Source: JBOGIF01 sp050742415 (lineage in GTDB: Bacteria > Actinomycetota > Acidimicrobiia > Acidimicrobiales > AC-14). Taken from it: 11,058 nucleotides of DNA. Where the stretch lies: positions 1 to 11,058 of the forward strand of contig JBOGIF010000205.1 in assembly GCA_050742415.1 (NCBI GenBank). Direction: 5' to 3'. Below the pieces are notes generated by a model, which ran no database searches, was not told the origin of the DNA, and saw only the letters and a list, made by a program, of their open reading frames with translations. The translations under genes were made by a program, and so were the position numbers. Below are positions 1-5,918 of the stretch, in pieces (within the stretch, counting starts at the first letter, position 1; every line of letters begins with the position of its first letter).

Positions 1-2
1 GT

Positions 3-305
3 GAGGATCCGCGCGATGAACTGACATACGAGGTAACCCAGCAGCCTACGTCAGGCAACGGCACGATGGTATTCGCCAATCCAAATGTGGGGTACATCTC
101 TGGCTGGACTCCGGTAGATCCAAACCAGATGCACAACATCACCGTCAGAGTCACCGACCGCGATGGTGCCTCCACAACCCGCAGCTTCAAGATCAACACG
201 TTCCTGCCAACGGGTGAGCCGCCCGAGATTACGACACCAGCGGACGTTGAAGAAGTCGGCACCAGTGGCACGCAATTCAGACTCACTGCGGAAGCCGACA
301 ATGGC
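3..305 (+). CDS. Partial Ig-like (putative Ig, He_PIG-type) repeat protein, both ends missing
   Basis: The frame beginning at base 3 is open from the left edge and encodes about 100 residues that look like extracellular beta-sandwich repeats. A turn G-Y-I-S-G-W-T-P is followed by NITVRVTDRDGASTTRSF, the pattern seen at the end of 'putative Ig' / He_PIG domains, and then by a linker PPEITTPAD that starts a second repeat. Such repeats occur in large secreted adhesins and surface proteins. There is no start in view, and the frame runs into DNA antisense to a PBP gene near 293-308, so homology ends there although the frame happens to stay open to 1469. By hand count, bases 1-300 are about 57% G+C, while 301-360 are about 77%, so this piece probably has a different origin from the rest. 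The family call rests on sequence pattern only. Confidence 0.55.
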
Positions 306-1511
306 CACCACCCGCCCGGCGGTGTCGAGGCTGACGAGCGCTCCGGCGGGGTCGTTGCGCCCATTCAGCAGACCGGTCCGCTGGTCGTAGATCGCGGCAT
401 AGGCGGCCCGCTGCAGAGCTGGGTCGAGGCTGGTGTGCACCTGGAGCCCACCTCGGAGCACCCTTTCCTCGCTGTAGTTGTAGCGCCGGACGAGCTCCTG
501 GCGCACGTACTCAACGAAGTACTCGGCACCCGCTCCCGGAAGGCTCACCGTGGAGCCGGTCGGGGCCTTGGCCGTCACGTAGTCGCGCAGCGCCATGGCC
601 TTGACCTCGGCCGACTGGGCGGGGCTGATCGCCGATTCGCGCACCATGGCGTCGAGCACGATCGCCCTCAGATCACTGGCGCGGGCCGGGTCCGTCGTCG
701 CGTCCGACGAGGAGGGGCTGCGGATGATCCCGGCGAGGTAGGCCGCCTCGCGGAGGCCGAGCTGGGAGACGTCCTTGTCGAAGTACGCCCGCGACGCCGC
801 CTGGATCCCGTAGGCGCCCCGACCGAAGTAGACGGTGTTCAGGTAGCGCTCCAGGATCTCGGGCTTGGTCCGGGTCCGCTCGAGCTTGATGGCGATCATG
901 GCCTCGCGGATCTTGCGCCAGAGCGTCGGCTCGCTGCCGACGTAGACGTTCTTCACGTACTGCTGGGTGATCGTCGATCCACCCTGGGTCGGGCCACGCC
1001 GGCGCACGTCGACGAGGGTGGCCCGAAGGATGCCGATCGGGTCGACACCCTTATGGGTGAAGAAGTTCCGGTCCTCGGCCGCGACCACCGCGTCCTGAAC
1101 CACCTTCGGCACCGCTTCGAGCGACACCACGATCCGGTTCTCGCTGCCGTGGATGCTGGCCAGCTGGCCGCCCGCGGCGTCGAAGACCCTCGTCGTCTCG
1201 GCCTGGGGGACCGCCGACGGCAGCGGAACCTGGGTGACCACCCAGAAGGCGCCGGCGAGGGCGGTCAGCCCCACCGTGGCCAGCAGGAACCAGAGCCGGC
1301 GGTAGCGCCACAACCGGCCGGGAGGCTTCCTGGCGGCCCGCGCCGAGCCGGCCTTGGCGCCGGCGCGAGACGTAGGGCGGGCCACCGGGCGCCGCGCCGT
1401 CGACTGGCGTGCAGAAGGGCGGCGAGGGGACGGGCCTGCGCCGGCGCGGGGCGCCGGGCGCGAGGGTGATCGAGCGGGAACGGGCGCCGTCCTAGCTCGG
1501 GCGGCGACCAC
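51..1511 (-). CDS. ponA: Class A penicillin-binding protein (bifunctional peptidoglycan glycosyltransferase/transpeptidase), 3' truncated
   Basis: This PonA-type enzyme polymerises lipid II into glycan strands at the outer face of the membrane. The N-terminus has a 70-residue cytoplasmic tail rich in Arg, Ala and Pro, and a membrane anchor at about 73-93. The GT51 glycosyltransferase domain spans about 110-300, with EDRNF (catalytic Glu146), GGSTITQQ at 177-184, and RKIREAMIAIKLER followed by YLNTVYFGRGAYG. The start of the transpeptidase domain (PAGALVSLD, 388-396) is present. Homology stops at about residue 406 (base 294). The remaining 80 residues to the stop at 53-51 read antisense to the Ig-like fragment and resemble no PBP. 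The SxxK, SxN and KTG motifs are absent; complete relatives are usually about 700-800 residues. The GTG start at 1511 overlaps the end of the DUF5318 gene by 20 nt and has no clear Shine-Dalgarno, so it is not certain. The DUF5318-PBP order matches Rv0049-ponA1 in mycobacteria. Confidence 0.85.
   Translation of the reverse strand: MVAARARTAPVPARSPSRPAPRAGAGPSPRRPSARQSTARRPVARPTSRAGAKAGSARAARKPPGRLWRYRRLWFLLATVGLTALAGAFWVVTQVPLPSAVPQAETTRVFDAAGGQLASIHGSENRIVVSLEAVPKVVQDAVVAAEDRNFFTHKGVDPIGILRATLVDVRRRGPTQGGSTITQQYVKNVYVGSEPTLWRKIREAMIAIKLERTRTKPEILERYLNTVYFGRGAYGIQAASRAYFDKDVSQLGLREAAYLAGIIRSPSSSDATTDPARASDLRAIVLDAMVRESAISPAQSAEVKAMALRDYVTAKAPTGSTVSLPGAGAEYFVEYVRQELVRRYNYSEERVLRGGLQVHTSLDPALQRAAYAAIYDQRTGLLNGRNDPAGALVSLDTAGRVVAIVGFRSESELRATGADFFNVRWCRNLGRLTRWQERVDLEAAGCGGTIAVGDSDGDVVHLVWIYRSPARDVPHIWIGEYHRAVA
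293..308. other. Chimeric junction between Ig-like fragment and PBP gene
   Basis: Left of this point the + strand codes for an Ig-like protein at about 57% G+C. Right of it the - strand codes for a PBP at over 70% G+C. Both homologies end within these bases. The stretch around gccgacaatggccac reads acceptably in both genes (Ala-Asp-Asn-Gly forward; Val-Ala-Ile-Val-Gly in reverse), so it could be short shared sequence at which two molecules were joined. No inverted repeat, target-site duplication or transposase marks the point. It may be an assembly or library chimera, or a true recombination breakpoint; sequence alone cannot separate these. Confidence 0.6.
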
Positions 1512-1899
1512 CGAGGGCGAAGCTGCGCCTCAGGTGGTTCCAGGAGCACGACGGGCAAACCTCGACGACGTAGCAGGTGCTCTCCTCGGCTCGCCTCGAC
1601 AGCTTGGCCATCTCCTTGGCGGTGACGACGCAGCGGCCCGACGCCGGCAGCCGGCTCCCGAAGGCGAACGACACCAGCACCACGTTGGCCTCCTCGCAGA
1701 TGGGGCACTCGGCGATGCTGTCGCGGCCCAGGTTGCGGGCGGCCCTCATCAGCTCGGGATGGGCATCGCAAACGTCACGGCGGCCGAGGCGCCCCCGCCG
1801 GAACTCGTCGATCGTGTGACGGCGGACCAGGCCGTAGTCGATCTGGCCGGCCGTGGAGGCCGAGCCCCGTCCCCGGAGGGACTCCGGTCGCAAGCTCAC
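1492..1899 (-). CDS. DUF5318 family protein with two CxxC pairs
   Basis: This 135-residue protein matches the actinobacterial DUF5318 pattern: an N-terminal helix region with DYGLVRRHTIDEFRRGRL, then VCDAHPELMRAARN, then two CxxC pairs, Cys65-x2-Cys68 (CPIC) and Cys115-x2-Cys118 (CPSC). The pairs suggest a zinc-ribbon-like metal site. Its biochemical role is not known to me. It has no signal peptide or membrane segment, so it is probably cytoplasmic. It lies directly upstream of the PBP gene and overlaps it by 20 nt, as in Rv0049-ponA1, which suggests co-expression with cell-wall synthesis. The GTG start at 1899 is supported by a TAGCCT -10-like hexamer ending only 6 nt upstream, which would give a leaderless mRNA, and by the lack of a Shine-Dalgarno. 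Confidence 0.85.
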   Translation of the reverse strand: MSLRPESLRGRGSASTAGQIDYGLVRRHTIDEFRRGRLGRRDVCDAHPELMRAARNLGRDSIAECPICEEANVVLVSFAFGSRLPASGRCVVTAKEMAKLSRRAEESTCYVVEVCPSCSWNHLRRSFALGGRRPS

Positions 1900-1905
1900 G
1901 CCACG

Positions 1906-1934
1906 AGGCTAGCGGCCTTCGCGTACGACATCAG
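1906..1934 (-). promoter_or_regulatory. Candidate leaderless promoter for DUF5318-PBP
   Basis: On the - strand, TAGCCT (1911-1906) fits the actinobacterial TAnnnT -10 pattern. CTGATG (1934-1929) lies 17 nt upstream and keeps the TGA core of TTGACA. The GTG start begins 6 nt after the -10, the usual distance to a transcription start, so the message is probably leaderless. No experimental support is visible. Confidence 0.45.
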
Positions 1935-1944
1935 CGGCGCTGAT
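1930..1944. repeat. 15-bp palindrome between divergent promoters
   Basis: ATCAGCG, a single G, and CGCTGAT form perfect 7-bp inverted arms. The arms contain most of both proposed -35 hexamers (leftward 1929-1934, rightward 1940-1945), so the two promoters are arranged back to back around the centre at 1937. This may be only promoter symmetry, or it may be an operator for a dimeric regulator that would affect both directions. Confidence 0.5.
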
Positions 1945-1968
1945 CGCAGCCGTCGAGTGTTGTAAGGT
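1940..1968 (+). promoter_or_regulatory. Candidate promoter of padR-ino1-methyltransferase operon
   Basis: CTGATC (1940-1945) has the TGA core of a -35 element. After a 17-nt spacer comes TAAGGT (1963-1968), which fits TAnnnT. Transcription would start near 1975, at the left edge of the PadR operator, leaving a leader of about 44 nt that carries a Shine-Dalgarno. Neither hexamer is strong, so the call rests mainly on spacing, position and symmetry with the leftward promoter. Confidence 0.35.
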
Positions 1969-1973
1969 CCGTC

Positions 1974-1998
1974 CCGATATATCGAAGCGATATATCGG
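1974..1998. promoter_or_regulatory. PadR-type operator, perfect 11-bp inverted repeat
   Basis: CCGATATATCG (1974-1984), the spacer AAG, and CGATATATCGG (1988-1998) form a perfect 11-bp inverted repeat. Each arm also contains the self-palindromic decamer CGATATATCG, so the site is two small palindromes whose centres are 13 bp apart. It is an A+T-rich island in very G+C-rich DNA. It ends 20 bp before the padR start and overlaps the inferred transcription start. PadR regulators usually bind such AT-rich dyads in their own promoters and repress them, so autorepression of the padR-ino1 operon is the likely role. Binding by this PadR is inferred. Confidence 0.75.
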
Positions 1999-2007
1999 AA
2001 CCTCATC

Positions 2008-2013
2008 GAAGGA
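2008..2013 (+). promoter_or_regulatory. Ribosome binding site of padR
   Basis: GAAGGA lies 5 nt before the ATG at 2019 and decides this start. It is the only good Shine-Dalgarno in the control region. Confidence 0.6.
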
Positions 2014-2018
2014 CCGGC

Positions 2019-2702
2019 ATGCTGGAACTGGCCATCCTCGGACTGCTCAAGGAGCAGGACCTGCACGGCTACGAGCTGAAGAAAAGGCTCACCGACGCCC
2101 TCGGGCCCTTCTCCAGTGTGTCCTTCGGCTCGCTGTACCCGGCGCTGGCCCGGCTCGAGGCCGCCGGCGCGGTCCGGGCGGTAGAAACCTCCCAACGCCC
2201 GGGGGCTCTGCGCCCGGAGGAGCTGGGTCGGGGCGACCCTGGCGCGCCGGCCGTGCCGATGACCGGCTCCATGGCCGGCGAGGCCGCTGCGTTCAAGGCC
2301 CGGCGCGGCACCGGCCGAAGCGCCACCCGGTCGTCGCGCACGCGCAAGGTCTACGGGATCACCGACACCGGCCAGAGCCTGTTCGAGGACCTCCTCGAGC
2401 GCTCGGCGGGGGCCGACGACGACCGCTCGTTCAACTTCAGGCTCGCCTTCTGCCGCTTCCTGCCCCCCGATCGCCGCCTGGGGCTGTTGGAGCGGCGGCG
2501 GGCACAGCTCGTCGAGCGGCTGGCCCGCAGCCGTAGCACCGCACGGGAGCGTCGAGGGCGCCTCGACGCGTACACGCAGTCCCTGATCGAGCACGGCACC
2601 GAAGCCACCGAGCGCGACATCTCGTGGCTCGACCGGCTGATCGCAATCGAGCGGCTCGCCGTCGAGCGGCTGGCCACAGAGAACCACGGAGGGAGCAAGT
2701 GA
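2019..2702 (+). CDS. PadR family transcriptional regulator
   Basis: This 227-residue regulator has the PadR winged helix-turn-helix at its N-terminus (LELAILGLLKEQDLHGYEL, then the recognition region FGSLYPALARLEAAGAV at about 36-52). The wing is interrupted: the second strand, KVYGITDTG, appears only at 110-118, after about 53 residues rich in Gly, Ala, Pro and Arg that include PMTGSMAGE (80-88). The C-terminal half (about 120-225) is charged and helical, as expected for the dimerising coiled coil. The gene follows a perfect AT-rich inverted repeat that is its likely operator, and it overlaps ino1 by 4 nt (GTGA). The pairing with ino1 matches Rv0047c-Rv0046c. It probably represses its own operon and thereby inositol-phosphate synthesis; the effector is unknown. 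Confidence 0.9.
   Translation: MLELAILGLLKEQDLHGYELKKRLTDALGPFSSVSFGSLYPALARLEAAGAVRAVETSQRPGALRPEELGRGDPGAPAVPMTGSMAGEAAAFKARRGTGRSATRSSRTRKVYGITDTGQSLFEDLLERSAGADDDRSFNFRLAFCRFLPPDRRLGLLERRRAQLVERLARSRSTARERRGRLDAYTQSLIEHGTEATERDISWLDRLIAIERLAVERLATENHGGSK
2688..2692 (+). promoter_or_regulatory. Ribosome binding site of ino1
   Basis: GGAGG, inside the end of padR and 6 nt before the GTG at 2699, supports that start over the in-frame ATG at 2624, which would lie deep in padR. Confidence 0.7.
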
Positions 2703-3766
2703 CAGACAAGATCCGCGTCGCGCTGGCTGGGGTCGGCAACTGCGCCAGCTCGCTGGTGCAGGGGCTGAGCTACTACCGCGACGCCGACCCCACCGAGGCG
2801 GTGCCGGGCCTCATGCACGTGGTGCTGGGCGGCTACCACGTGAGCGACGTGGAGGTGGTGGCCGCCTTCGACGTGGACGCCGCCAAGGTCGGCCTCGACG
2901 TGGGCAAGGCCATTTTCTCCGGCCAGAACAACACCATCCGGTTCGCCTCTGTGGCCGAGCTCGGGGTGGCCGTGGACCGCGGCCCCACCCTCGACGGCTT
3001 GGGGCGGTACTACCGCGAGACCATCGAGGAGTCGCCCGCCGAGCCGGTCGACGTGACCCGCGTGTTGAAGGAAACGGGCGCCGAAGTGCTGGTGGCCTAC
3101 CTGCCGGTCGGCTCGGAGGCAGCCCAGAAGCACTACGCGCAGGCGGCTCTCGACGCCGGGGTCGCCTTCGTCAACGCCATCCCGGTCTTCATCGCGTCCG
3201 ATCCCGAGTGGGCCCAACGGTTCACCGACGCGGGCGTCCCGATCATCGGCGACGACATCAAGAGCCAGGTCGGGTCCACCATCGTGCACCGGGTTCTGGC
3301 CCGGCTCTTCGAGGACCGAGGGCTGGTGCTCGACCGCACCTACCAGCTCAACGTGGGCGGCAACATGGACTTCAAGAACATGCTGGAACGGGAGCGGCTG
3401 GAGTCCAAGAAGATCAGCAAGACCCAGGCCGTCACCAGCCAGATCGACGGGGCCATCGCCGCCGACGACGTGCACATCGGGCCCAGCGACCACGTGCCCT
3501 GGCTCGAGGACCGCAAGTGGGCCTACGTCCGGCTGGAGGGCCGAAACTTCGGCGACGTCCCGCTCAACGTGGAGCTGAAGCTCGAGGTGTGGGACTCGCC
3601 GAACTCGGCGGGAGTGATCATCGACGCTGTCCGCTGCGCCCGCATCGCTCTGGACCGGGGCATCGGAGGCCCGCTCGCCGGTCCGTCGGCCTACTTCATG
3701 AAGTCGCCGGCCGTGCAGTACCACGACGACGAGGCCCGCCGGATGGTCGAAGAATTCATCGGTTGA
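2699..3766 (+). CDS. ino1: Inositol-3-phosphate synthase
   Basis: The enzyme converts glucose 6-phosphate to 1L-myo-inositol 3-phosphate with NAD as a recycled cofactor. In actinobacteria this is the first step towards phosphatidylinositol, lipoglycans and mycothiol. The protein is 355 residues, close to the 367 of M. tuberculosis Ino1. The NAD-binding loop G11-x-G-N-C-A-S-S18 follows a short first strand. Conserved blocks GDDIKSQVGSTI (184-195, with Lys188) and NVGGNMDF (218-225) belong to the catalytic and fold core. The GTG start has a strong Shine-Dalgarno, overlaps the padR stop by 4 nt, and begins the protein directly at the first strand (TDKIRVALAG). Translational coupling to padR and to the following methyltransferase indicates one operon. 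All expected motifs are present and no defect is seen. Confidence 0.96.
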   Translation: MTDKIRVALAGVGNCASSLVQGLSYYRDADPTEAVPGLMHVVLGGYHVSDVEVVAAFDVDAAKVGLDVGKAIFSGQNNTIRFASVAELGVAVDRGPTLDGLGRYYRETIEESPAEPVDVTRVLKETGAEVLVAYLPVGSEAAQKHYAQAALDAGVAFVNAIPVFIASDPEWAQRFTDAGVPIIGDDIKSQVGSTIVHRVLARLFEDRGLVLDRTYQLNVGGNMDFKNMLERERLESKKISKTQAVTSQIDGAIAADDVHIGPSDHVPWLEDRKWAYVRLEGRNFGDVPLNVELKLEVWDSPNSAGVIIDAVRCARIALDRGIGGPLAGPSAYFMKSPAVQYHDDEARRMVEEFIG

Positions 3767-4476
3767 GCACGTCGTCGACCGGGCTGGAGTGGAACCGCTA
3801 CGCCGTCGGCGACCCCCGCGGCACCCTCGACCCGATCGACGACGTCCATTACGGCCCCGACATCCCCACCGAGGCCGAGCTGAGGCTGCTCGGGAACCTC
3901 TCGGACCGCCGGGTGCTCGAGCTGGGCTGCGGCGGCGGCCAGTGCCTGGTGGCGCTGGCCCGCAAGGGTGCCCACGCCATCGGGCTCGACCACTCACCCG
4001 AGCAGCTCAACGCGGCCAAGCGGCTCAGTGAGCTGGAGGGTGTCAAGGTCGAGGTCCACCGCGGCGACTTGGCCGACCTGGCGTTCCTCCGGGCCGACAG
4101 CGTCGACCTCGTCCTCTCCTGCTACGGGCTGAGGTTCGTCACCGACCTCAACCGGCTGTTCCGCCAGGTCCACCGGGTGCTCAAGCAGGGCTCGTGCTTC
4201 GTGTTCTCCCTGCCCCACCCCGCCCACCAGCTCCTCGACGACACGCGGCCGGGCCCACCAGTCGTTCGCCACTCGTACTTCGACCGGTCGGGGCCAGGGG
4301 CCACGAACCACAGCTTCTCCGACCTGTTCTCGGGCCTGTCGCGGGCCAAGTTCCGCATCGACGCCCTTCTGGAGCCCGAGCCCGTCCCGAGCGGGCCTCG
4401 CACGCCCTGGTGGCGCGAGTCGTTCCGTCTGGTGCCCCCGACCCTCGTCGTCCGGGCTCGCAAGGAAGGGACCTAG
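3763..4476 (+). CDS. Class I SAM-dependent methyltransferase
   Basis: The 237-residue protein has a Rossmann-type methyltransferase core of the Methyltransf_11/25 kind. Motif I is VLELGCGGG (51-59), the acidic residue at the end of strand 2 is Asp76 (AIGLDHS), and DLVLSCYGLRFV and VHRVLKQGSCFVFSLPHP correspond to the later strands. It ends with LVPPTLVVRARK, a common last strand of this family. The substrate cannot be read from the sequence; a small molecule or lipid is more likely than a macromolecule because there is no RNA- or DNA-binding domain. The TTG start at 3763 shares TTGA with the ino1 stop; GAAGAA at 3749-3754 is a possible Shine-Dalgarno. Coupling to ino1 makes an inositol-derived substrate conceivable, but that is inference. 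The stop overlaps the convergent CCA-enzyme stop. Confidence 0.87.
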   Translation: MSTSSTGLEWNRYAVGDPRGTLDPIDDVHYGPDIPTEAELRLLGNLSDRRVLELGCGGGQCLVALARKGAHAIGLDHSPEQLNAAKRLSELEGVKVEVHRGDLADLAFLRADSVDLVLSCYGLRFVTDLNRLFRQVHRVLKQGSCFVFSLPHPAHQLLDDTRPGPPVVRHSYFDRSGPGATNHSFSDLFSGLSRAKFRIDALLEPEPVPSGPRTPWWRESFRLVPPTLVVRARKEGT

Positions 4477-5870
4477 GCCTTGCCCTGGTTGCGGGTCGCC
4501 CACCACTCGTCGAGGCGACGATAGGCCTCGTCCTCGCCGAGTGGTCCCGCCTCCAACCTGAGCTCCAGAAGGAAGTCGCGCGCCTCCCCCACGGCCCGCC
4601 CGGGCCCGATGCCGAGGTGCTCCATGATCTGGGTCCCGTCGAGGTCGGGCCGTACCCGGTCGAGCTCCTCGCGCGACCTGAGCACTGAGATCCGTTCCTC
4701 CAGCACGTCCATACGGCGGGCCAGGTCGGCCGCCTTGGCCCGGTTCCGGGTAGTGCAGTCGCAGCGGGTGAGCTCGTTCAACTTGTCCAGGAGCGGCCCG
4801 GCGTCGCGCGCGTACCGGCGGACCGCCGAGTCGGTCCAGCCCTCGCCGTAGCCGTGGAAGCGGAGGTGGAGCTCGACCAGGCGCCGCACGTCGTCCACCT
4901 CGGATGACGGGTACCGCAAGGCGCGCATGCGCTCCTCCGCCATCCGGGCCCCCACCACCTCGTGGTGATGGAACGACACGCCGCCGGGCCCGATCGAGCG
5001 GGTCTTGGGCTTGCCCACGTCGTGCAGCAGCGCGGCCAGGCGCAGCACCTTGTCCGCCCGGGTCTTCTCGACGACGGCGAGGGTGTGGGCCAAAACGTCC
5101 TTGTGCCGGTGCACCGGGTCCTGCTCGAGGGCGAGCGCCGGCAGCTCCGGGATGAACTGCTCGGCCAGACCCGTGCGCACGAGGAACCACAAGCCCGGGC
5201 CCGGGCTCTCGACGAGGAGCAGCTTGTCCAGCTCGTCGCGGATCCGCTCGGCCGACACGATCTCGAGCCTCTCGGCCATCCGCTTCACGGCCTCGACCAG
5301 GTCGGGCTCCGGCGCGAGGCCGTACCCGGCGATGAACCGGGCGGCCCGCAGCATCCGTAGCGGGTCGTCGCCGAAGGACTCCTCGGGCGCCAAAGGCGTC
5401 CTCAGCCGGGACGCGGCCAGGTCGGACACGCCTCCGAAGGGGTCGACCAGCTCGCCTCGAGGCTCGTCGCCCGCAAGCGCGAGGGCCATGGCGTTGACAG
5501 TGAAGTCGCGACGGGAGAGATCGGCCTCGACGCGGTCGGTGAACACCACGTCGGGCTTGCGGGTGTCGGGGTTGTAGGCCTCGGCCCGATGAGTGGTGAT
5601 CTCGTAACGACGGCCGGCAACGGAGCAGCCGATGGTGCCGAAGCGCCGGCCCTGGTCCCACACCGAGTCGGCCCACCCCGACACCGCGGCCGTGGTCTGA
5701 TCGGGGGTGGCGTCGGTCGTGAAGTCGAGGTCGGCGTCGTCGAGAGGCCGGCCGAGGATGGCGTCGCGGACGCTCCCGCCCACCAGGTAGAGCCGATGGC
5801 CGGCGGACGCGAAGCGACTGGCGAGCGGCCTCGCCTCCTCCAGCAGAGCCGTCAGCCTCTCGGGGACCAT
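4473..5870 (-). CDS. cca: CCA tRNA nucleotidyltransferase with HD domain
   Basis: The enzyme adds or repairs the 3'-CCA of tRNA using CTP and ATP; some class II relatives are poly(A) polymerases. The protein has 465 residues. The nucleotidyltransferase head has LVGGSVRD (29-36) and the metal-binding pair Asp47-x-Asp49. RRDFTVNA (120-127) and DDPLRMLRAARF (168-179) are the conserved head and neck motifs, and EIVSAERIRDEL (203-214) follows. An HD phosphohydrolase domain begins at about 250 (HRHKDVLAHTL) with the signature His283-Asp284 in ALLHDVGKPKT. The ATG at 5870 is the natural start; no strong Shine-Dalgarno precedes it. The position next to the GNAT-DUF6049 genes and in the opposite direction matches Rv3907c (pcnA), next to mutT4-Rv3909 in M. 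tuberculosis. Its 3' end overlaps the methyltransferase by 4 nt, tail to tail. Confidence 0.95.
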   Translation of the reverse strand: MVPERLTALLEEARPLASRFASAGHRLYLVGGSVRDAILGRPLDDADLDFTTDATPDQTTAAVSGWADSVWDQGRRFGTIGCSVAGRRYEITTHRAEAYNPDTRKPDVVFTDRVEADLSRRDFTVNAMALALAGDEPRGELVDPFGGVSDLAASRLRTPLAPEESFGDDPLRMLRAARFIAGYGLAPEPDLVEAVKRMAERLEIVSAERIRDELDKLLLVESPGPGLWFLVRTGLAEQFIPELPALALEQDPVHRHKDVLAHTLAVVEKTRADKVLRLAALLHDVGKPKTRSIGPGGVSFHHHEVVGARMAEERMRALRYPSSEVDDVRRLVELHLRFHGYGEGWTDSAVRRYARDAGPLLDKLNELTRCDCTTRNRAKAADLARRMDVLEERISVLRSREELDRVRPDLDGTQIMEHLGIGPGRAVGEARDFLLELRLEAGPLGEDEAYRRLDEWWATRNQGKA

Positions 5871-5918
5871 CGCCGACCGACGCTATGTCGTCGCCGACCC
5901 GTAATCTCTCTCCCACCG
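5871..5918. promoter_or_regulatory. 48-bp divergent intergenic region with -10-like elements
   Basis: The gap between the CCA-enzyme start and the acetyltransferase start must hold both promoters, unless these extend into the genes. TAATCT (5902-5907, + strand) and TAGCGT (5885-5880, - strand) both fit TAnnnT. They leave only 11 and 9 nt respectively to the start codons, so both messages would have almost no leader, in keeping with the lack of Shine-Dalgarno sequences. I found no convincing -35 element for either. Confidence 0.3.

Noticed and set aside
1..305. Insertion sequence or phage end as the source of the low-GC left edge
   Set aside because: No terminal inverted repeat, target duplication, integrase or transposase sequence is visible; the coding content is an Ig-like repeat protein.
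66..1469. A 467-codon open frame on the + strand continuing from the Ig-like fragment
   Set aside because: Only the part before about 305 resembles protein; the rest is low-complexity Arg/Gly/Ala sequence antisense to a PBP gene with clear conserved motifs.
3208..3762. Upstream extension of the methyltransferase to an ATG at 3208
   Set aside because: It would overlap ino1 by over 500 nt in another frame with low-complexity sequence; the TTG at 3763 fits the domain start and the operon overlap pattern.
2351..3997. A 548-codon open frame on the - strand
   Set aside because: It is antisense to padR, ino1 and the methyltransferase, has biased composition, and shows no domain; long chance frames are common at this G+C.
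5589..5918. Upstream extension of the acetyltransferase to an ATG at 5589
   Set aside because: The added 110 residues are antisense to the CCA-enzyme gene and show no homology.
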